Shown in pieces: positions 1-13,516 of a stretch of DNA of 64,000 bases (positions are counted from its first letter, which is position 1; each line of letters opens with the position of its first letter). The notes below the pieces were generated by a model. That model did no database searches. It had not been told where the DNA came from and was given only the letters and a program-made list of their open reading frames with translations. Position numbers and translations under genes: made by a program. The stretch is from Lotus japonicus (lineage: Eukaryota; Streptophyta; Magnoliopsida; Fabales; Fabaceae): NCBI RefSeq assembly GCF_012489685.1, contig NC_080044.1, positions 60,193,507-60,257,506 of the forward strand, read 5' to 3'.

Positions 1-2697
1 TTGTGAATAAAAATAACTAAATTCAACGCAAGCAGAATTCTTACAGAGACATTCTTCACTTCTGGAGCCTGACAAAGAATTTCTATATCTCGTAGTTTTG
101 CAAAGTAAAAGTCTCTTTCCTTTTCCAGGAGATTGACTGCAGATTTCAGATCAGTAATCTGTAAAACAGGAAACATAAGTGTAAAGAAGCGAGCAACCAA
201 CAAATGACTGGGTACATATTTTTTTCATTAACCTAACCAAGTGACAACCTTCAATGGCAATACCCATATAAGAGAACAAGGAATTTCAGGCAATCGAGAA
301 TATGAAAGCACATTAGTGTACATGAAACAAATGCGTTGGTATAGAATTCTATTTAAATAAATGGAAACAAATTTTGCATCAATCAGTAAGTTCATAAACT
401 TCTTAAGTCCCCAGTTTCAAAAATGTAACAGCCTTACAGGCATGGAGAACCTAATGTTCATACCTCTTTCGACAGAGCCTGAATCTCTACTGAAGAATTA
501 GCCCCACCTGCTGCTTCACTTGACCTGAATGGTTTGGCCCCTGTACTCAAAACAAAACAACCAACGAAGAGGGGAAGGATGAGAAAAGCAAAAGATACAT
601 GGTAAAATCATCAGGCGAAGTACTGAACAACTTAGAATGAATGAGCCCAAGAAGCTAACCAGAGGTTCCATTAGGACCGAGTGTGTTGCTTGAGCCAGAA
701 GCATTCTTAATATTTGTTTGCTGTGATTTTGATTTCTTCAGAGGACACCTAACATTCCGGTCCTTTCCGACTTTAACCCTCCGCTCCACAGGATTGTAAT
801 TCCTAGAGATAATTAAAAGACAAAACAAAAACAAAAAAATTTGACTACATATACTATACACTATGATATGAGAAATATGAATGCATGGCAGTATCACACT
901 TCTAAGTATTTGAAAAGATGTGTGTTAACATGTCCAACATAAGTAAAAGTACAATTACAGATTCCTACAAGTAATACAGGCACATCAATCTTTGGATCTA
1001 TTTCAATGATGAAAAATATACTCAGAGCAAATAACATACTCATTCATAATGCCACCATTCACAGAATCACAGTAATGTTTCAGCCATTGGAGGAACTCCA
1101 AGTTGTCCAAAGGTCTGCCTTTAACAAGCCTGCTAACTTCAATATGCTGTTAAAGGGTAGTAATGTTAAGCATGCATTAAATATATACCGCAACTATTGA
1201 TCGCACCAACATACTAGTTTTTTTAAAGTCTCATATGAAGTTATTGTGCAAAATATTTACCATCAAATCATGAGGGAAATTTCACACTTGGGCATAAAAC
1301 TTATCCAGCCAATCAAACTGGGATTGAGCATTGAAACCGGATCACACGCCAAATATTTCCTTAACAGGAACTCTAATGTAGCCTTATCCAACCTGCCTAT
1401 AGAGATAATTCCCAAAATTGCAGTGTGCCATTGCAAGCTTGAGGATATATATTGGTTCTAAGTGAAGGGTAAAAGGAAGCAGTAATAAAGAATAGGTGAT
1501 CTGCAATTCCAGTGTCGAATTTATCCATCCATAGAATATCTAGGTCTTGATAAACGCCCTATTTTCTCATATGCTAAAGCTTCATTAGATGTAAATCATT
1601 CCATTGAAACCCAAAAATAGAAATGCTGAATAGTGATCAAGTTTGCCTAAGTACGTCATAATAAGCCATCCTAGGTTTGTTTCTTTCTTGTTTATTTACT
1701 ACAGCAAAGCTCACTGTTAAGATCAAGTATCCCACTTAACATAATCATGAGAAGAAATAAACACCTTGTCAATTTTCAGCTTGTTGAACACATCCTGCAG
1801 AATTTTGTAATTCTGGATCTTATCATACTCCGTCTTTGCATCAAAATTCACCTGGATAAAACCCCCATTGCAAAAGTCACCCTTGGTAGAAATAAAATAC
1901 AAAAGAGCTCAAAAGAAAGTCAAAACAAAGTAATGTTGCCACCTTGTGCATTGGAACAACCCCTGGATGCGTCATGTCCATCATCTGGCATTGTACATCA
2001 CCAGATGCAGCCTAGCCAAGAGAATAAACAGTTCATCAGAACCAAAAATCATATCTAATATCTTCATTGTAGATACTATGCATGGAATTACTTTTGTATT
2101 AACAGTTCAGCTTCCCAGTTAATGTTAAGCATGTGTGTTTGGATTTCCCTTAGCAAAACCTATAAGTACTTTCTACTGAAATTCATGTCTCTTGGTGAAT
2201 GTAAGGGAAATCCAAAACATTCTTTACAAAAATTAGAAAAATGCAAAAAAAATTGAAGTTAGGTGCGAAAAGGAAAGGATGCTCACACTTGAAAGTGATT
2301 AATAATCATCAACAACATCACCAATTAGAGTGACTAAGAACACTCATGTTTTTTTAATAGGCAAATGATAGTTGTTAGTAAATTAGACTTTTCTCAGAGT
2401 TCGAACCGTGGACCTTTCACCCTTCATCCCACCCAACCCTTATCTCATAGCTCTTACCACTTGAGCTAATCCTCGCGAACTAAGAACATGATTTTCCAAA
2501 TTCTTTTGAAACTCATATGAAATGGAGTTTACTATTCAGCATTATCCAATTAGTAAGCATGAAAGAAAAGGGTAGAAAGTATTGGTTACCTCCTCAATGC
2601 GCGAGAGATTGAGTTGGAGCCTGTTGTTGATCCATGACAGAATCTCATTCCTGCCGACAAAGTAAGCACTGTCCATCATGCCTATATTCGACGCCAT
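1..2697 (-). CDS. EB1: Microtubule end-binding protein EB1 (3' partial)
   Basis: EB1 binds growing microtubule plus ends through its CH domain and recruits partners through its C-terminal EBH domain. Seven exons read on the minus strand with GT-AG borders: 2590-2697, 1943-2011, 1765-1851, 1040-1146, 660-802, 464-540 and 45-158. They join in frame to 235 codons. The start [20 protein letters not shown] is the conserved plant EB1 N-terminus. The CH domain fills about residues 12-120 ([14 protein letters not shown], then NYNPVERR after it). A Ser/Lys-rich linker follows, and exon 7 starts the EBH coiled coil ([17 protein letters not shown]). Plant EB1 proteins have about 275-295 residues, so the last 40-60 lie left of the window. 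Intron 1 holds a SINE. No disabling change is seen. Confidence 0.95.
2343..2478 (-). mobile_element. tRNA-derived SINE in EB1 intron 1
   Basis: On the minus strand the element opens with a tRNA-like head. The box A-like stretch is TAGCTCAAGTGGTAAGAGC and the box B is GGTTCGAACTC. It ends in a short A-run. The direct repeat ACTAAGAACA flanks it at 2333-2342 and 2479-2488, the mark of target-primed insertion. At 136 bp it has SINE size. A functional tRNA is excluded because no cloverleaf with a closed acceptor stem can be drawn. Confidence 0.8.
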
Positions 2698-3638
2698 TGA
2701 CGCCAACCCAGAGAGAAAGAAGAAGAAGAAGTGGGTGATTTGAGGAAAGGCCGAAAAGGATTAGGATCTTGAATTGGTGAACAAAGTTCCGATTACTAAT
2801 TTTGGGAAATCAGAAAACGAAGGAAGAGAATTGAGAGAGAAAGAGAAGTGAACGCTGTTAGAATGAGAATGGCATTGTGGGGTTTGGGATTTGTAGTGAC
2901 TCACTCACTCACTGCATAAAACGTAACGTTTCTTGCTCACAGGTGGTGGGAAACCAGTTCTTTTTATAATCCGTTGAATTTTATTAAAATTCACTTTTTT
3001 TAAGTCCAGACCATTTTCATATATTAATTTTCAATTTTTAACATAATCCAAGTATTTACAATATTACAAGTTTTAAACTTTTTTTTTTGTGAGACTACTC
3101 ATAAAGTATGTGAGCTTAATAGCAATTTGCAGATTTGTTGTATTAACATTGTTGACATTGATAGGGTGATGCTAATATTTGATTACAAGTGGAAGGATTG
3201 TGTTTAATGGCTTCTACATTTGTTTATTACTGTTTTTATCTTCTGCCGTCGAGGCTAAAAGTTAAAGACAACAACCGGCCTTCACAAGGAATGTAACCAA
3301 GTTAGCAGACTTTTTCTTTCAAGTCAAAGGGGTAACTAAACTGATTAAGTTACCTTCTAACCATGAGAAATAATGGTAGGAAAAAAAATTAAGACTAACG
3401 ATTGGTGAATTTTTTTGAGATGTGAGAATAATTTGCTGGGAGAGAGACAAACTCATTTAATGTAATATTTTATAGTCTCAAGTGAGTTAATCTTATGGTT
3501 GCCGCTGTCACTCCGTCAGTCACATCTTGAGAAAAAAAAAACAAAAAGAGTAAACAGTTTAGTGTGCAATATAATTGTAAAGAATTTAATAATGTTATGT
3601 TAGAGTATAAAAAATAATGTTAGAGGAGTGCTTGAAAC
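2698..3638. other. EB1 5' flank and AT-rich intergenic DNA
   Basis: The first 200 bases hold the purine-rich 5' UTR and promoter side of EB1, including an AGAAGAAGAAG run near 2718. Beyond about 2950 the sequence is AT-rich with no ORF or repeat that I recognise. Confidence 0.5.
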
Positions 3639-4455
3639 TAGGGGTGAACATGGCCGGGTAGATCCAATGAACCCGTCCAACCCAATCCGATCCAATAGAA
3701 AAAATGCGGCTTGGATCGGGTAATCGAGTTAATTTGATGGATTTTACTACAATCCAACCAAGTTCGGATCGGATTTCGGATTCAGTTCAAATCCATCCAA
3801 CCCAACCCATAATCCATACATATAATAATACTTTTTTTATAATTTTACTCATACTTGGAGTGCTAGTGTCGGAGTGATGACTTTTTGAAACTTTGATACT
3901 TAAGTATTTGTAGTTATTTGTCATATTTGAACTTAGAGTATTTGTTCGTAGTTATTTGTTACATGTCTATATATATTATTTGGCATGTTGGAGACATCTA
4001 AGTTCTAGGTGTCATGGCATGACATTTAGTGTTGCTTTTCACTTTTTAGGTACTATTTATGTTATATTGTTTCATGTCATTTGGTAATGAAGTTTTATGT
4101 TTTCATGATATTTGACTATATGTCATTTATGGGGTATTATTTCATGCTATTTGGTATAACTTTTTGTGTCATTTTCATGCTATTTAGTATTATAACATAT
4201 TTAGTATTTTTTTATAACTTTTTATGAATTTATAATAATATATTTGCAAGATTTTTTAATATTTCAGATATATTATTATTTTAATATAATGACCCAATCA
4301 ATCCATCCAACCCAATCCGAACTTCGTCGGGTTGGTTCGGATCGGGTCCGAAGAAGAAATTCGTGAAATCCAACCCAATCCAACCCAGACAATTTTGATC
4401 GGTTCGAATTTTATTTTGACCAAAATCCATCAAACCCAACCCATGTGCACCTCTA
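3639..4455. mobile_element. Non-autonomous hAT element (MITE), 817 bp
   Basis: The ends are imperfect inverted repeats: TAGGGGTGAACATGG on the left and, reverse-complemented, TAGAGGTGCACATGG on the right. An exact 8-bp duplication CTTGAAAC flanks both sides (3631-3638 and 4456-4463), the diagnostic target size of the hAT superfamily. Subterminal regions carry many copies of AACCCAATCC/GGATTGGGTT-type motifs in both orientations, which is typical of hAT subterminal transposase-binding arrays. There is no transposase ORF, so it would depend on a partner in trans. Confidence 0.85.
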
Positions 4456-4782
4456 CTTGAAACATTCACCTTAACACTCTTTTCACAATACTCTTTTTGA
4501 TATTAGTTGAAATTTATGTGCATAACTGAAATCATATTTTAGTGGATCATGATCCTCTCATGTGAAAACTCTCTCATATATCATCATGTGAAGTTGTTGT
4601 GTTTATCTCTTTTTATACGTATTGAACATGTGAGACCTTTATTTTGAGTATTTATAAAGAGAGGGATAGTCTTAATGTTCAATTTTTGATACAAAAGCAA
4701 AGAAAGTAAAAAGAAAAAGGAGGTTAGACCCTCATGAACGAAGTGCCAATGAGGTCAACCCTCAACAAATCAGCTACACCAT

Positions 4783-5253
4783 TCACAGGCTCATCCCAAA
4801 CCAACTAGTTGAAGTAGACGACGCTCTGAGCTTGGTTAAGAAATTCGCCACAGCATTCCCTTCCCGGAGAAGGTGATGGCTATGAACAATCCAATGTCGA
4901 CGGAGTAAGCATTTAATCTGATTAATGATACCCGCATGAGAGTGGAAGACCATAGGGTCCTTGGACAGCAGACTCAACGCCAAAGTAGAATTCGAGAACA
5001 AATCAAACACGTCTAAAACCAAGATCCCAACAAAAGCGCAAACCATGCAAAATAGCCAACAGCTCCGCCCGGAGACAATCCGAAATACCAATAAAACCAG
5101 CAAACCCAAAAAGCCAAATACCGTGTTGAGACCGCACGACACCACCATAGCCAAAGGGTCCTGGGTTTCCCAAGGAGATCCGTATTCAAAGCGACAAAAC
5201 CCTCCCGTAAATCCAAATCCAATTTTAGTGGACCTCATATGAATTTTAACCAA
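4783..5253 (-). pseudogene. LINE RNase H-domain remnant
   Basis: The C-terminal half of a plant LINE-type RNase H domain (RVT_3) can be read. HWIVHSHHLLREGNAVANFL matches the last helix, which normally carries the catalytic Asp in a NxVAD context. Here that residue reads Asn (AVANF), so the catalytic Asp is lost. The first half of the domain is out of frame and unrecognisable. This is a dead fragment, separate from the larger LINE downstream. Confidence 0.6.
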
Positions 5254-5754
5254 TAAATAGTGTTTAAAAAGACATTTTTTAAAAATTTAAAAAAAGGCCA
5301 ATGAGCGAAAATATTATGTTAAAAAATATGATAGCATTTTTTAAAATATTATACAAGAAAATTTACCAAGGATACCATAATATCATCAAATAAAAAATTA
5401 CTACTTCACATCATAAAAAGTATAACAAATTGTTACTTAAAAAAAATCCATAGCAATCACTAATTGTCACAAAATCGACACTTTGACGGATGTTAATGAT
5501 AGGAAGTAAATTCTACCAGACATTAAAATTTAGATCTAATTAGAAAAAACTAAAGGAAACTAAGAAGAAAACAAAAATCTGAGAGCTCAGTTTTCTTGAT
5601 GCATTTTTCAATTACACAAGATACAATTTATTCTAAGTGAAACAACTTTAAAACTAAGAAGGGTCATACAAGTAGTAGTGTAGTACCGTCTTATTTCAGT
5701 AGTGTAGTTTTTTTTTTTGGTGAGTAACCGGGGCTCAGAGCCCAAACAGAGAGA

Positions 5755-8700
5755 TCAAGACCTCAGATACAAGGTATTGCAGAAATCAAACATGAAAGGA
5801 ACAATACAAAAAGTTGGAAGAGTCTCAAAGAGCCTATAATTGTCGATCATGGAGAGACCATTCTTTGCAAATGCGTCTGCTACTGAATTGGATTCTCTGA
5901 ACACATGTCTCCAATGGAAGTTATGGTCTTGACCAACAAGGTGGGCAATTTCTTTAACCAACGAGCCGCAAGGGTGAGTTGGATGGCATCCTTTGTTTAG
6001 GAGCCCAATAGCAACCTCTGAATCACTCTCTAACAGGATCTTGGAGTATCCTTTTGCTCTAGCAATTCTAAAACCATGCAAAATTCCCTAAAGTTCTGCT
6101 TTCAAGACAGAACAATCTCCCAATTTGACAGAGTAGCCCACTAGAAACCTTCCCTCATGGTCGCGGATCACACCACCGCAAGCTGCACGATGATCTGTTT
6201 GGATGCAAGATCCATCGGAATTAATCTTGATCCACCCTTCAGGAGGGTGAGACCAATTGACAGAAACAGTTCTAGTAATCTTACCATGGGAGTTTGGAGA
6301 GACATGAAGGCTTGCTGCCAATCTCAAATCTTTAACCACATTTAGGATCTGCCTCTTCACCACTGCTGCTGTAGTTCCAATTCTTTCGAATACCAAGACA
6401 TTCCTAGCTCTCCAAATGTTGTCTAGCGCAACACCAAAGACCATACCCCAGGGAATACCATGTTGGTAGGATTGGAGGTCTTGTAAGTTGCACAAAAGCT
6501 AATCATCTCTATCAGGTTGGAAGAAATCAGTAGTTAACATAGAAGGGAGGATGGAGGTCCAGACTTCGGCAGCAAAATTACAATCCCTGAAGGTATGCAT
6601 GATAGATTCTGAAATCCCCGGGCATCTAGGACAACCTTCAACATCTGTCATGTGCCTGTGGGCCCTTTGTTGGTTGGTTAGCAGGGCTCCCTTGCCAACC
6701 TTCCACAACAAGATTTTAATCCTTTGAGGTCCTCTCCACTTCCAGATCTCTTGGAAGAGTTTTGAGGTATTGTCAGGGTCATCATTGGCTAACAATCCAT
6801 ATGCAGACTTCAAGGAGAAACTCCCATCGGTAGTGGCACTCCAAGCTATCACATCTTGGGACGCATGGGCAGTGGGGGGGTTCAAAGTCAGGATAATATC
6901 CACAATGTTCCTGGGTAAACTAGCATTTAGCTGATGCACATCCCAGGTGCCATCAAGGGTAAACTCTCTGCAAGCTTTCCAGAGCTCTGTCATCTCCAAG
7001 GGTCTCAAAGCAAAGGGCTGGAGAGGACCAATTGAAGGGACCCAGAAATCCACCCAGAACCTAGTGGAAGCACCATCACCAAGTCTCCAAATAAAATTCT
7101 GTTTCATGATGGTCCAACTCTTGCAAACCCCTCTCCAAAGATTGGAAGCATTTGCACAATTTGGGATATTGGGAATTACGTCATAACCACAACCGTACTT
7201 GGATCTCAAGACTTTAACCCACAGCTTGTCTTGCTGGGAGCAAAGGCCCCAATTGATCTTCATCATGAATGCTAAGTTGACATTCCTTGCTTTCCTAAGT
7301 CCAAGGCCACCACTACTCGTTGAAGTGCATATTTTATCCCAAGAAATCAAGTGGACTCTTCTTGCATTTGCCACATCACCCCACACAAAACCTCTGCAAA
7401 CTTTATCAATACTATCACAAGTAGAGCTAGGGAGTAAGCTAGTCTGCATGACATAAGTAGGGAGGGCAGCAAGGACAGATTTGGTGAGGGTGAGTCTACC
7501 AGCAAAAGAGAGGTTCCTAGCTTTCCAATCTGAAAGCCTTTGCTTAGCTTTATCCAGCACAAAATGGAAAGTTTGTTTGGATACCTTATTGTGATGAAGG
7601 GGGACCCCAAGGTATTTTCCCAAGTCACAAGTTCTAACAAAACCAAAATCAGAACTGATCTGTTCCCTCACACTGTTATGGACATTTTTGGAGAAGTGTA
7701 TCCTTGTCTTGTCTCTATTTAGCTTCTGACCAGAACTTTGACAGAAAACATCCAAGATGGCCTTTATGACATCAACTTGTTCCATATTAGCCTCAGCGAA
7801 TAGAACCAAATCATCCGCAAAGGAAAGGTGGCTAAGTTGAGGACCTCCTCTAGCAAGTCTGATTGGTTTCCATAGGTTTTGTTCCACAGCCAAATTAATG
7901 ATTTGAGACAATCTTTCCATGCACAGAACAAAGAGGTAAGGTGACAAAGGACACCTTGCCTAATTCCTCTCGAAGGTTTGAATTCCTCCAAAGATTCCCC
8001 GTTGACCAACATTCTCATCTTAACAGTGGTGAGGCAGGCATTTACAAGGCCTACAAAGGATTCAGGGAGATTGGCATCCCTTAGGGTGTCAAGAATGAAA
8101 TCCCATTTAACCCTGTCGTAAGCCTTTTCTAAGTCAATTTTTATCGCCATCCAGCCCACCTTGCCTTTCCTATTCCTCATAGAGTGAATCACTTCTTGGG
8201 AAATGATGATGTTGTCACTGCTATGTCTTCCTGGTACAAAACTGCATTGATTAGGACCAACTAAATCAGACATAACCCCTCTTAGTCTCGCTGCCAAAAT
8301 CTTTGAGATAACTTTGTAAGAGACATTGCAGAGGCTTATCGGTCTGAGCTGCTTGAGGGTCTGAACAGGCTCTACTTTAGGGATTAAGGTGATGAGAGTT
8401 TCGTTGATGTCTTCCACTGATCCTGGGTGAGCAAAGAATCTCTTCACCAAAGCACACAGGGAAGGCCCTACTGTTTCCCAGTTACTTTGATAAAAGATGG
8501 CTTGGAAACCATCTCTTCCTGGGGCTTTGAAGCTGCCCATTTGAAAAACAGTAGCCCTTATCTCTTCATTAGTGACATCCTTAGACATAATTTCCTTGTC
8601 TTCAATACTTATGTCGGGGAAGCAACCTTTAAGACAGAACTCTTGGTACAAATTGTCATCAGAATACAAGTTTCTAAAATAAGTAGTAACCATTCTTTCA

Positions 8701-9896
8701 AGCTCACCAAAGTCTGTTATCCAGACTCCATCCTCGTTTTGAAGGGCCTCAATTTTACTCTTCTTCCTTCTCACTAGGGCAGTGCCATGGAAAAAGCGAG
8801 TATTTTTGTCTCCAAAGCTCAACCATTTGCATCTTGACTTCTGATACCAGAAGATTTCTTCTTGATGGACAACATCTTCATATTCTCTCACAAGGTTGGT
8901 CTGAAGGTCTTCTAGGAAAACATTTGATCCCAGAGCAAGGTGTTTGGCTATTCCATTCAATCTGTTAAGAATTCTCCTTTTCTTTTGGAAGATATTTCCA
9001 AAGACATTACTATTCCAGACAGCAAGCTCTTCCTGCAGGGAGTTTAAAGCATTTGTCCAGCCTATATCCTCCTTCCATTTGTCTTTTAAAAAACCAGAGA
9101 AGAGAGGATGTGAAATCCAAGCAGCTTGAAATCTGAAAGGTCTTCTGTGTCTATTGGTGGCTTGGTTAGGCCACAAGTTCAAGAGAAGAGGGGCATGGTC
9201 CGACTTCAGAGGATGAAGATGAAGAACAGAGGCATTAGGCACCATAATCCTCCAATCTAGATTGCATAGAACCCGGTCAATTCTCTCTTGGATCCTCCCT
9301 CTCTTCCAAGTATAGGGGGAACCAATGAAACCAGCATCAAAAAGTTCACACTTTCTAACCCAATCTCTAAAGGAGCCAGAGTCTCTAGGGGCAGGGGTGG
9401 AGCTTCCAGTTCTCTCAAAATCATGTAGAGTAGCATTAAAGTCCCCTATGATACACCAGGGACCAATTATACTCTCATGAATCTCTTCAAGGTCTTTCCA
9501 TAGGCCTCTCCTGACAGTAGCATTAGGATTTCCATAGGCAGCAGTAAAATACCAAGTCTGTCCAGAGCTTCCTCGAATAGCTAAGTGCATGAATTGAGTG
9601 GAGGAAAGTAGTCTAGTCACATTCCAGATCCTAGAGTTCCATAGGACCCAAATGCCACCAGCCTGACCCTGGGAGTCCACAATTTCAAAACTATCCAGCC
9701 CACATTTACTCGCAGTTTTCCTAGCTGCCTCCCCACTAGCATGGGTTTCCACTAGAACCATCAAATCAATGCAATGAATTTTGATAAGGTCTTTCATCAT
9801 TCTTACAAAACTTCTGTTGTTGGTGCCTCTACAATTCCAGCTAAAAATCATTTTAAACAATTGGAGGGGTAACACAAAACATAAACCAAAAACCAT
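5755..9896 (-). pseudogene. LINE ORF2: endonuclease-reverse transcriptase-RNase H, broken
   Basis: ORF2 makes target-primed DNA copies of LINE RNA. The endonuclease comes first: WNCRG, VETHA, AAYGNP, IIGDFNA and LKSDHAPLLL supply the catalytic Asn, Glu, Tyr, Asp/Asn and SDH. The reverse transcriptase follows (LRPISLCN, KIDLEKAYD, then LSFADDLVLFAEA with the FADD active site). Next come a zf-RVT region (GCPRCPGISESIMHTFRDC) and RNase H with all four acidic residues (NSDGS, LKAEL, ESDSE, NSVADAFA). A single-base deletion right after RQG, near 7963, shifts the frame. TAG stops interrupt at 6499-6501 and 6088-6090. The first ATG is at 9896-9894; an alternative giving the usual MIFSWNCRG start is at 9851. 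Confidence 0.93.
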
Positions 9897-10579
9897 CAAG
9901 ATTGGGGGGCATCCCCCAAGATGTTCTCTTTTCCCAAGCAGGGACCTTTCACAACATTTTCAGACCCAACAGTACCCATAACAACATCCTCTACACCTTT
10001 GGCAAGATCACCATCAGGTGGCCTATGTGTGGAAGCTGTTGACTTGTCTTTTGTGGCCCCTAGAGAGGCAAGGAGGGGGTTCCTTTTGATATCACACAGC
10101 TTGTTGGATGGACCATCCACCACAGGGACCACTTTATTTGTGAAAATTTCAGCTAGAGCTTCACCTTTCATGTTTTTCTCTATCTTTTTCCAACCTGCCT
10201 TCCTGATTTGTTTTTTAAACTGGTTCAGGGTGACATGAGTCTTCTCTTGAGAGTTAGCTAAGGATTGCTTCCTCCCAGCCTTCTTTCCCAAGCCACCATG
10301 CTTAGTCTCAGTTATCACCTTTGTAGCAGAGCCCTGACCCTCTGATTGGTCCACAGACAAAACAACATCAGGCATGACATTACCTTTATCCTGTGTCTTT
10401 ACTTCTGGCATCCCATAGACAAACATCTGTTTGTCTTTCTCTCCTTTACTGCACTTGTCAGTGTTAACCTTTGAGATAATCTTCTTTGTTGATGTACCTG
10501 AATTGCCCCCCAATCCTTGAACTTGAACTTTACCTTGCATCTCTTCCCTGGAGTCTACCTTCATGCTGTCTACCTTCAC
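9896..10579 (-). CDS. LINE ORF1, C-terminal tail
   Basis: This is an open frame of about 227 residues that is Lys/Ser/Gly-rich and low in structure (for example KAGRKQSLANSQEKTHVTLN). It fits the disordered tail of a plant L1 ORF1 protein, an RNA-binding nucleocapsid-like chaperone. The usual DUF4283 domain and CCHC knuckle are absent because the insertion begins here. Its stop TGA overlaps the possible ORF2 start in TGATG at 9898-9894. The assignment rests on position rather than on motifs. Confidence 0.65.
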   Translation of the reverse strand: MKVDSMKVDSREEMQGKVQVQGLGGNSGTSTKKIISKVNTDKCSKGEKDKQMFVYGMPEVKTQDKGNVMPDVVLSVDQSEGQGSATKVITETKHGGLGKKAGRKQSLANSQEKTHVTLNQFKKQIRKAGWKKIEKNMKGEALAEIFTNKVVPVVDGPSNKLCDIKRNPLLASLGATKDKSTASTHRPPDGDLAKGVEDVVMGTVGSENVVKGPCLGKENILGDAPQS

Positions 10580-10606
10580 TCAGTAGTGTAGTACCGTCTT
10601 ATTTCA

Positions 10607-11080
10607 TGAAACATTCTATAATGGAGCAATTAGAACAAAAATATAACTATGGTTGCTATTTCCATCAAACAAAAAATATAACTATTACTATTCTTGAGAT
10701 TGAGCCCTTTAACATTGATTGGACTAGGCCCAATTAAAAGAAAATTTAATAGAAGCGATACCTTCTACCAGCCAACTATTAAAAAAACAATGTTGCCTGA
10801 GTGAACCTTACAACCATGGTTCTTCAAATTTGTGTTACGAATTTAAACATGATGATAAATCACACACAATATAAAAGAAACATGAATCATTTACATAGAC
10901 CCTCAAAAAAAAAAAGACTATAATTGTATGAATATAGGTCACTAATAAATTAAGAGAATGGGTATCTTTAGTATCAATTGTAATGTGATACATAATAGTG
11001 ACTAGTAATGAGTTCATTTTTTTTACAATTAGGCCAGTTCAAAACTAAAACTCGGGTCATATTCCAGACGGGCCTTGAGC
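10607..11080. other. AT-rich intergenic DNA between LINE and RPS9
   Basis: No gene or clear repeat is visible. There are short A- and T-runs, and the RPS9 promoter elements begin at its right end. Confidence 0.5.
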
Positions 11081-11084
11081 GAAA

Positions 11085-11116
11085 AGCCCGGCCCATAAAC
11101 AACTAGGGTTTTGGAT
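11085..11116 (+). promoter_or_regulatory. RPS9 promoter: site II and telo-box-like motifs
   Basis: GGCCCAT at 11090-11096 (TGGGCC on the other strand) is a site II element bound by TCP factors. CTAGGGTTTT at 11103-11112 is an inverted telo-box-like motif. The pair sits about 80-100 bases before the ATG, the usual arrangement in plant ribosomal-protein promoters that links them to cell proliferation. Confidence 0.7.
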
Positions 11117-11191
11117 ACATAAACGTGAAACACTGGCTTCCTCCACATACAGCTGCAAAACCTAGAAGCAAACCAGAGAGGAGGAGCAGCC

Positions 11192-12675
<1,484 letters not shown>

Positions 12676-13505
12676 ATTATAAGTTGCTAGTGCGCTGATA
12701 CAGTGTTCCAGCTTTTTATTTCAGTTGCTAGACTTTTTTAGATTTTTTGTCGTGCTTGACTCTTATAAATTTTCCATCCTTGTTCCTGTTTGATGAAAAT
12801 CTTCACCCGAGAGATGTTGCTTTTGAACTGTTCTTTTCAAAGTATGAAGTTTTGTTCCAATGGCTGTGATGGTCTTTGGTATTAAATTAAATTGATGGTT
12901 TTAGCCTTCTTTGAATGCACCATGTTGTTTTGGATATTCTTATTACACAATCATTAAGTAACTAAGGCCTGGAATTTTCATAGAGTTTAAGCTCATTCAG
13001 TCCTTGTTGATATCAATTCTAAGTTCATAGGGTTCAAGACTGTTTTCTTCAGACTATAGTTTATAGGACGGTGTGTAGCTTGAAGTGAGCCTGTTTTCTT
13101 CAGACTATAGTTTATAGGACGGTGTGTAGCTTGAAGTGAGTTGAGTTTAGCTAAAATCCTTGCTCTAGTGATCACAAGAATTCCTTAGTTGCTTAGAGCT
13201 TCTATCAGTTGTTTTGGGTTAATTCTCAAAATAAGAACGGTTGTTTAAATTTTGTTGCCATTGAAGGAAGGTGAACAAAGTTGCTCTAGAAAATTCATTA
13301 ATCAATCATAATTATTTAATTGAATGAGAAGTAATGAGTTTAATGGATTTACACTATCACTTTTTCTTAAAATTTTAATTAAAAGGAAATATTTTTTTTT
13401 ATGTGGTTGAATTTAATTGAATGATGTGTAAATAAAGTTTACATTAACGGTGCATGCATGTACCTTTTATTCAAATAATATCAGGAGTAAAAATTATAAA
13501 GATAA
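12676..13505. other. RPS9 3' flank with short tandem duplication
   Basis: This is the 3' UTR and AT-rich downstream DNA. The only structure is the 51-bp tandem duplication listed separately. Confidence 0.5.
13040..13140. repeat. Two-copy tandem repeat, 51-bp period
   Basis: A 50-bp block (CTGTTTTCTTCAGACTATAG onward) at 13040-13089 recurs identically at 13091-13140, with one C between. Identity of the copies points to a recent slippage or repair duplication. Confidence 0.9.
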
Positions 13506-13516
13506 AATAATAATTA

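Larger units (their letters stand above)
5699..10581 (-). mobile_element. L1-type LINE retrotransposon, 5'-truncated, with 25-bp TSD
   Basis: This is a non-LTR retrotransposon in minus orientation. The order is the tail of ORF1, ORF2 (AP endonuclease, reverse transcriptase, zf-RVT, RNase H), a short 3' UTR and a poly(A) seen as T's at 5708-5718. An identical 25-bp sequence, starting AGTAGTGTAGTACC, lies at 5674-5698 and 10582-10606. This perfect target-site duplication shows a recent insertion. ORF1 lacks its N-terminal part at the upstream junction, so the copy is 5'-truncated. ORF2 carries one frameshift and two in-frame stops, so it is no longer autonomous. Confidence 0.95.

Noticed and set aside
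2400..2478. A possible tRNA gene on minus
   Set aside because: Boxes A and B are present but no acceptor stem or anticodon arm forms, and a target duplication shows it is a SINE.
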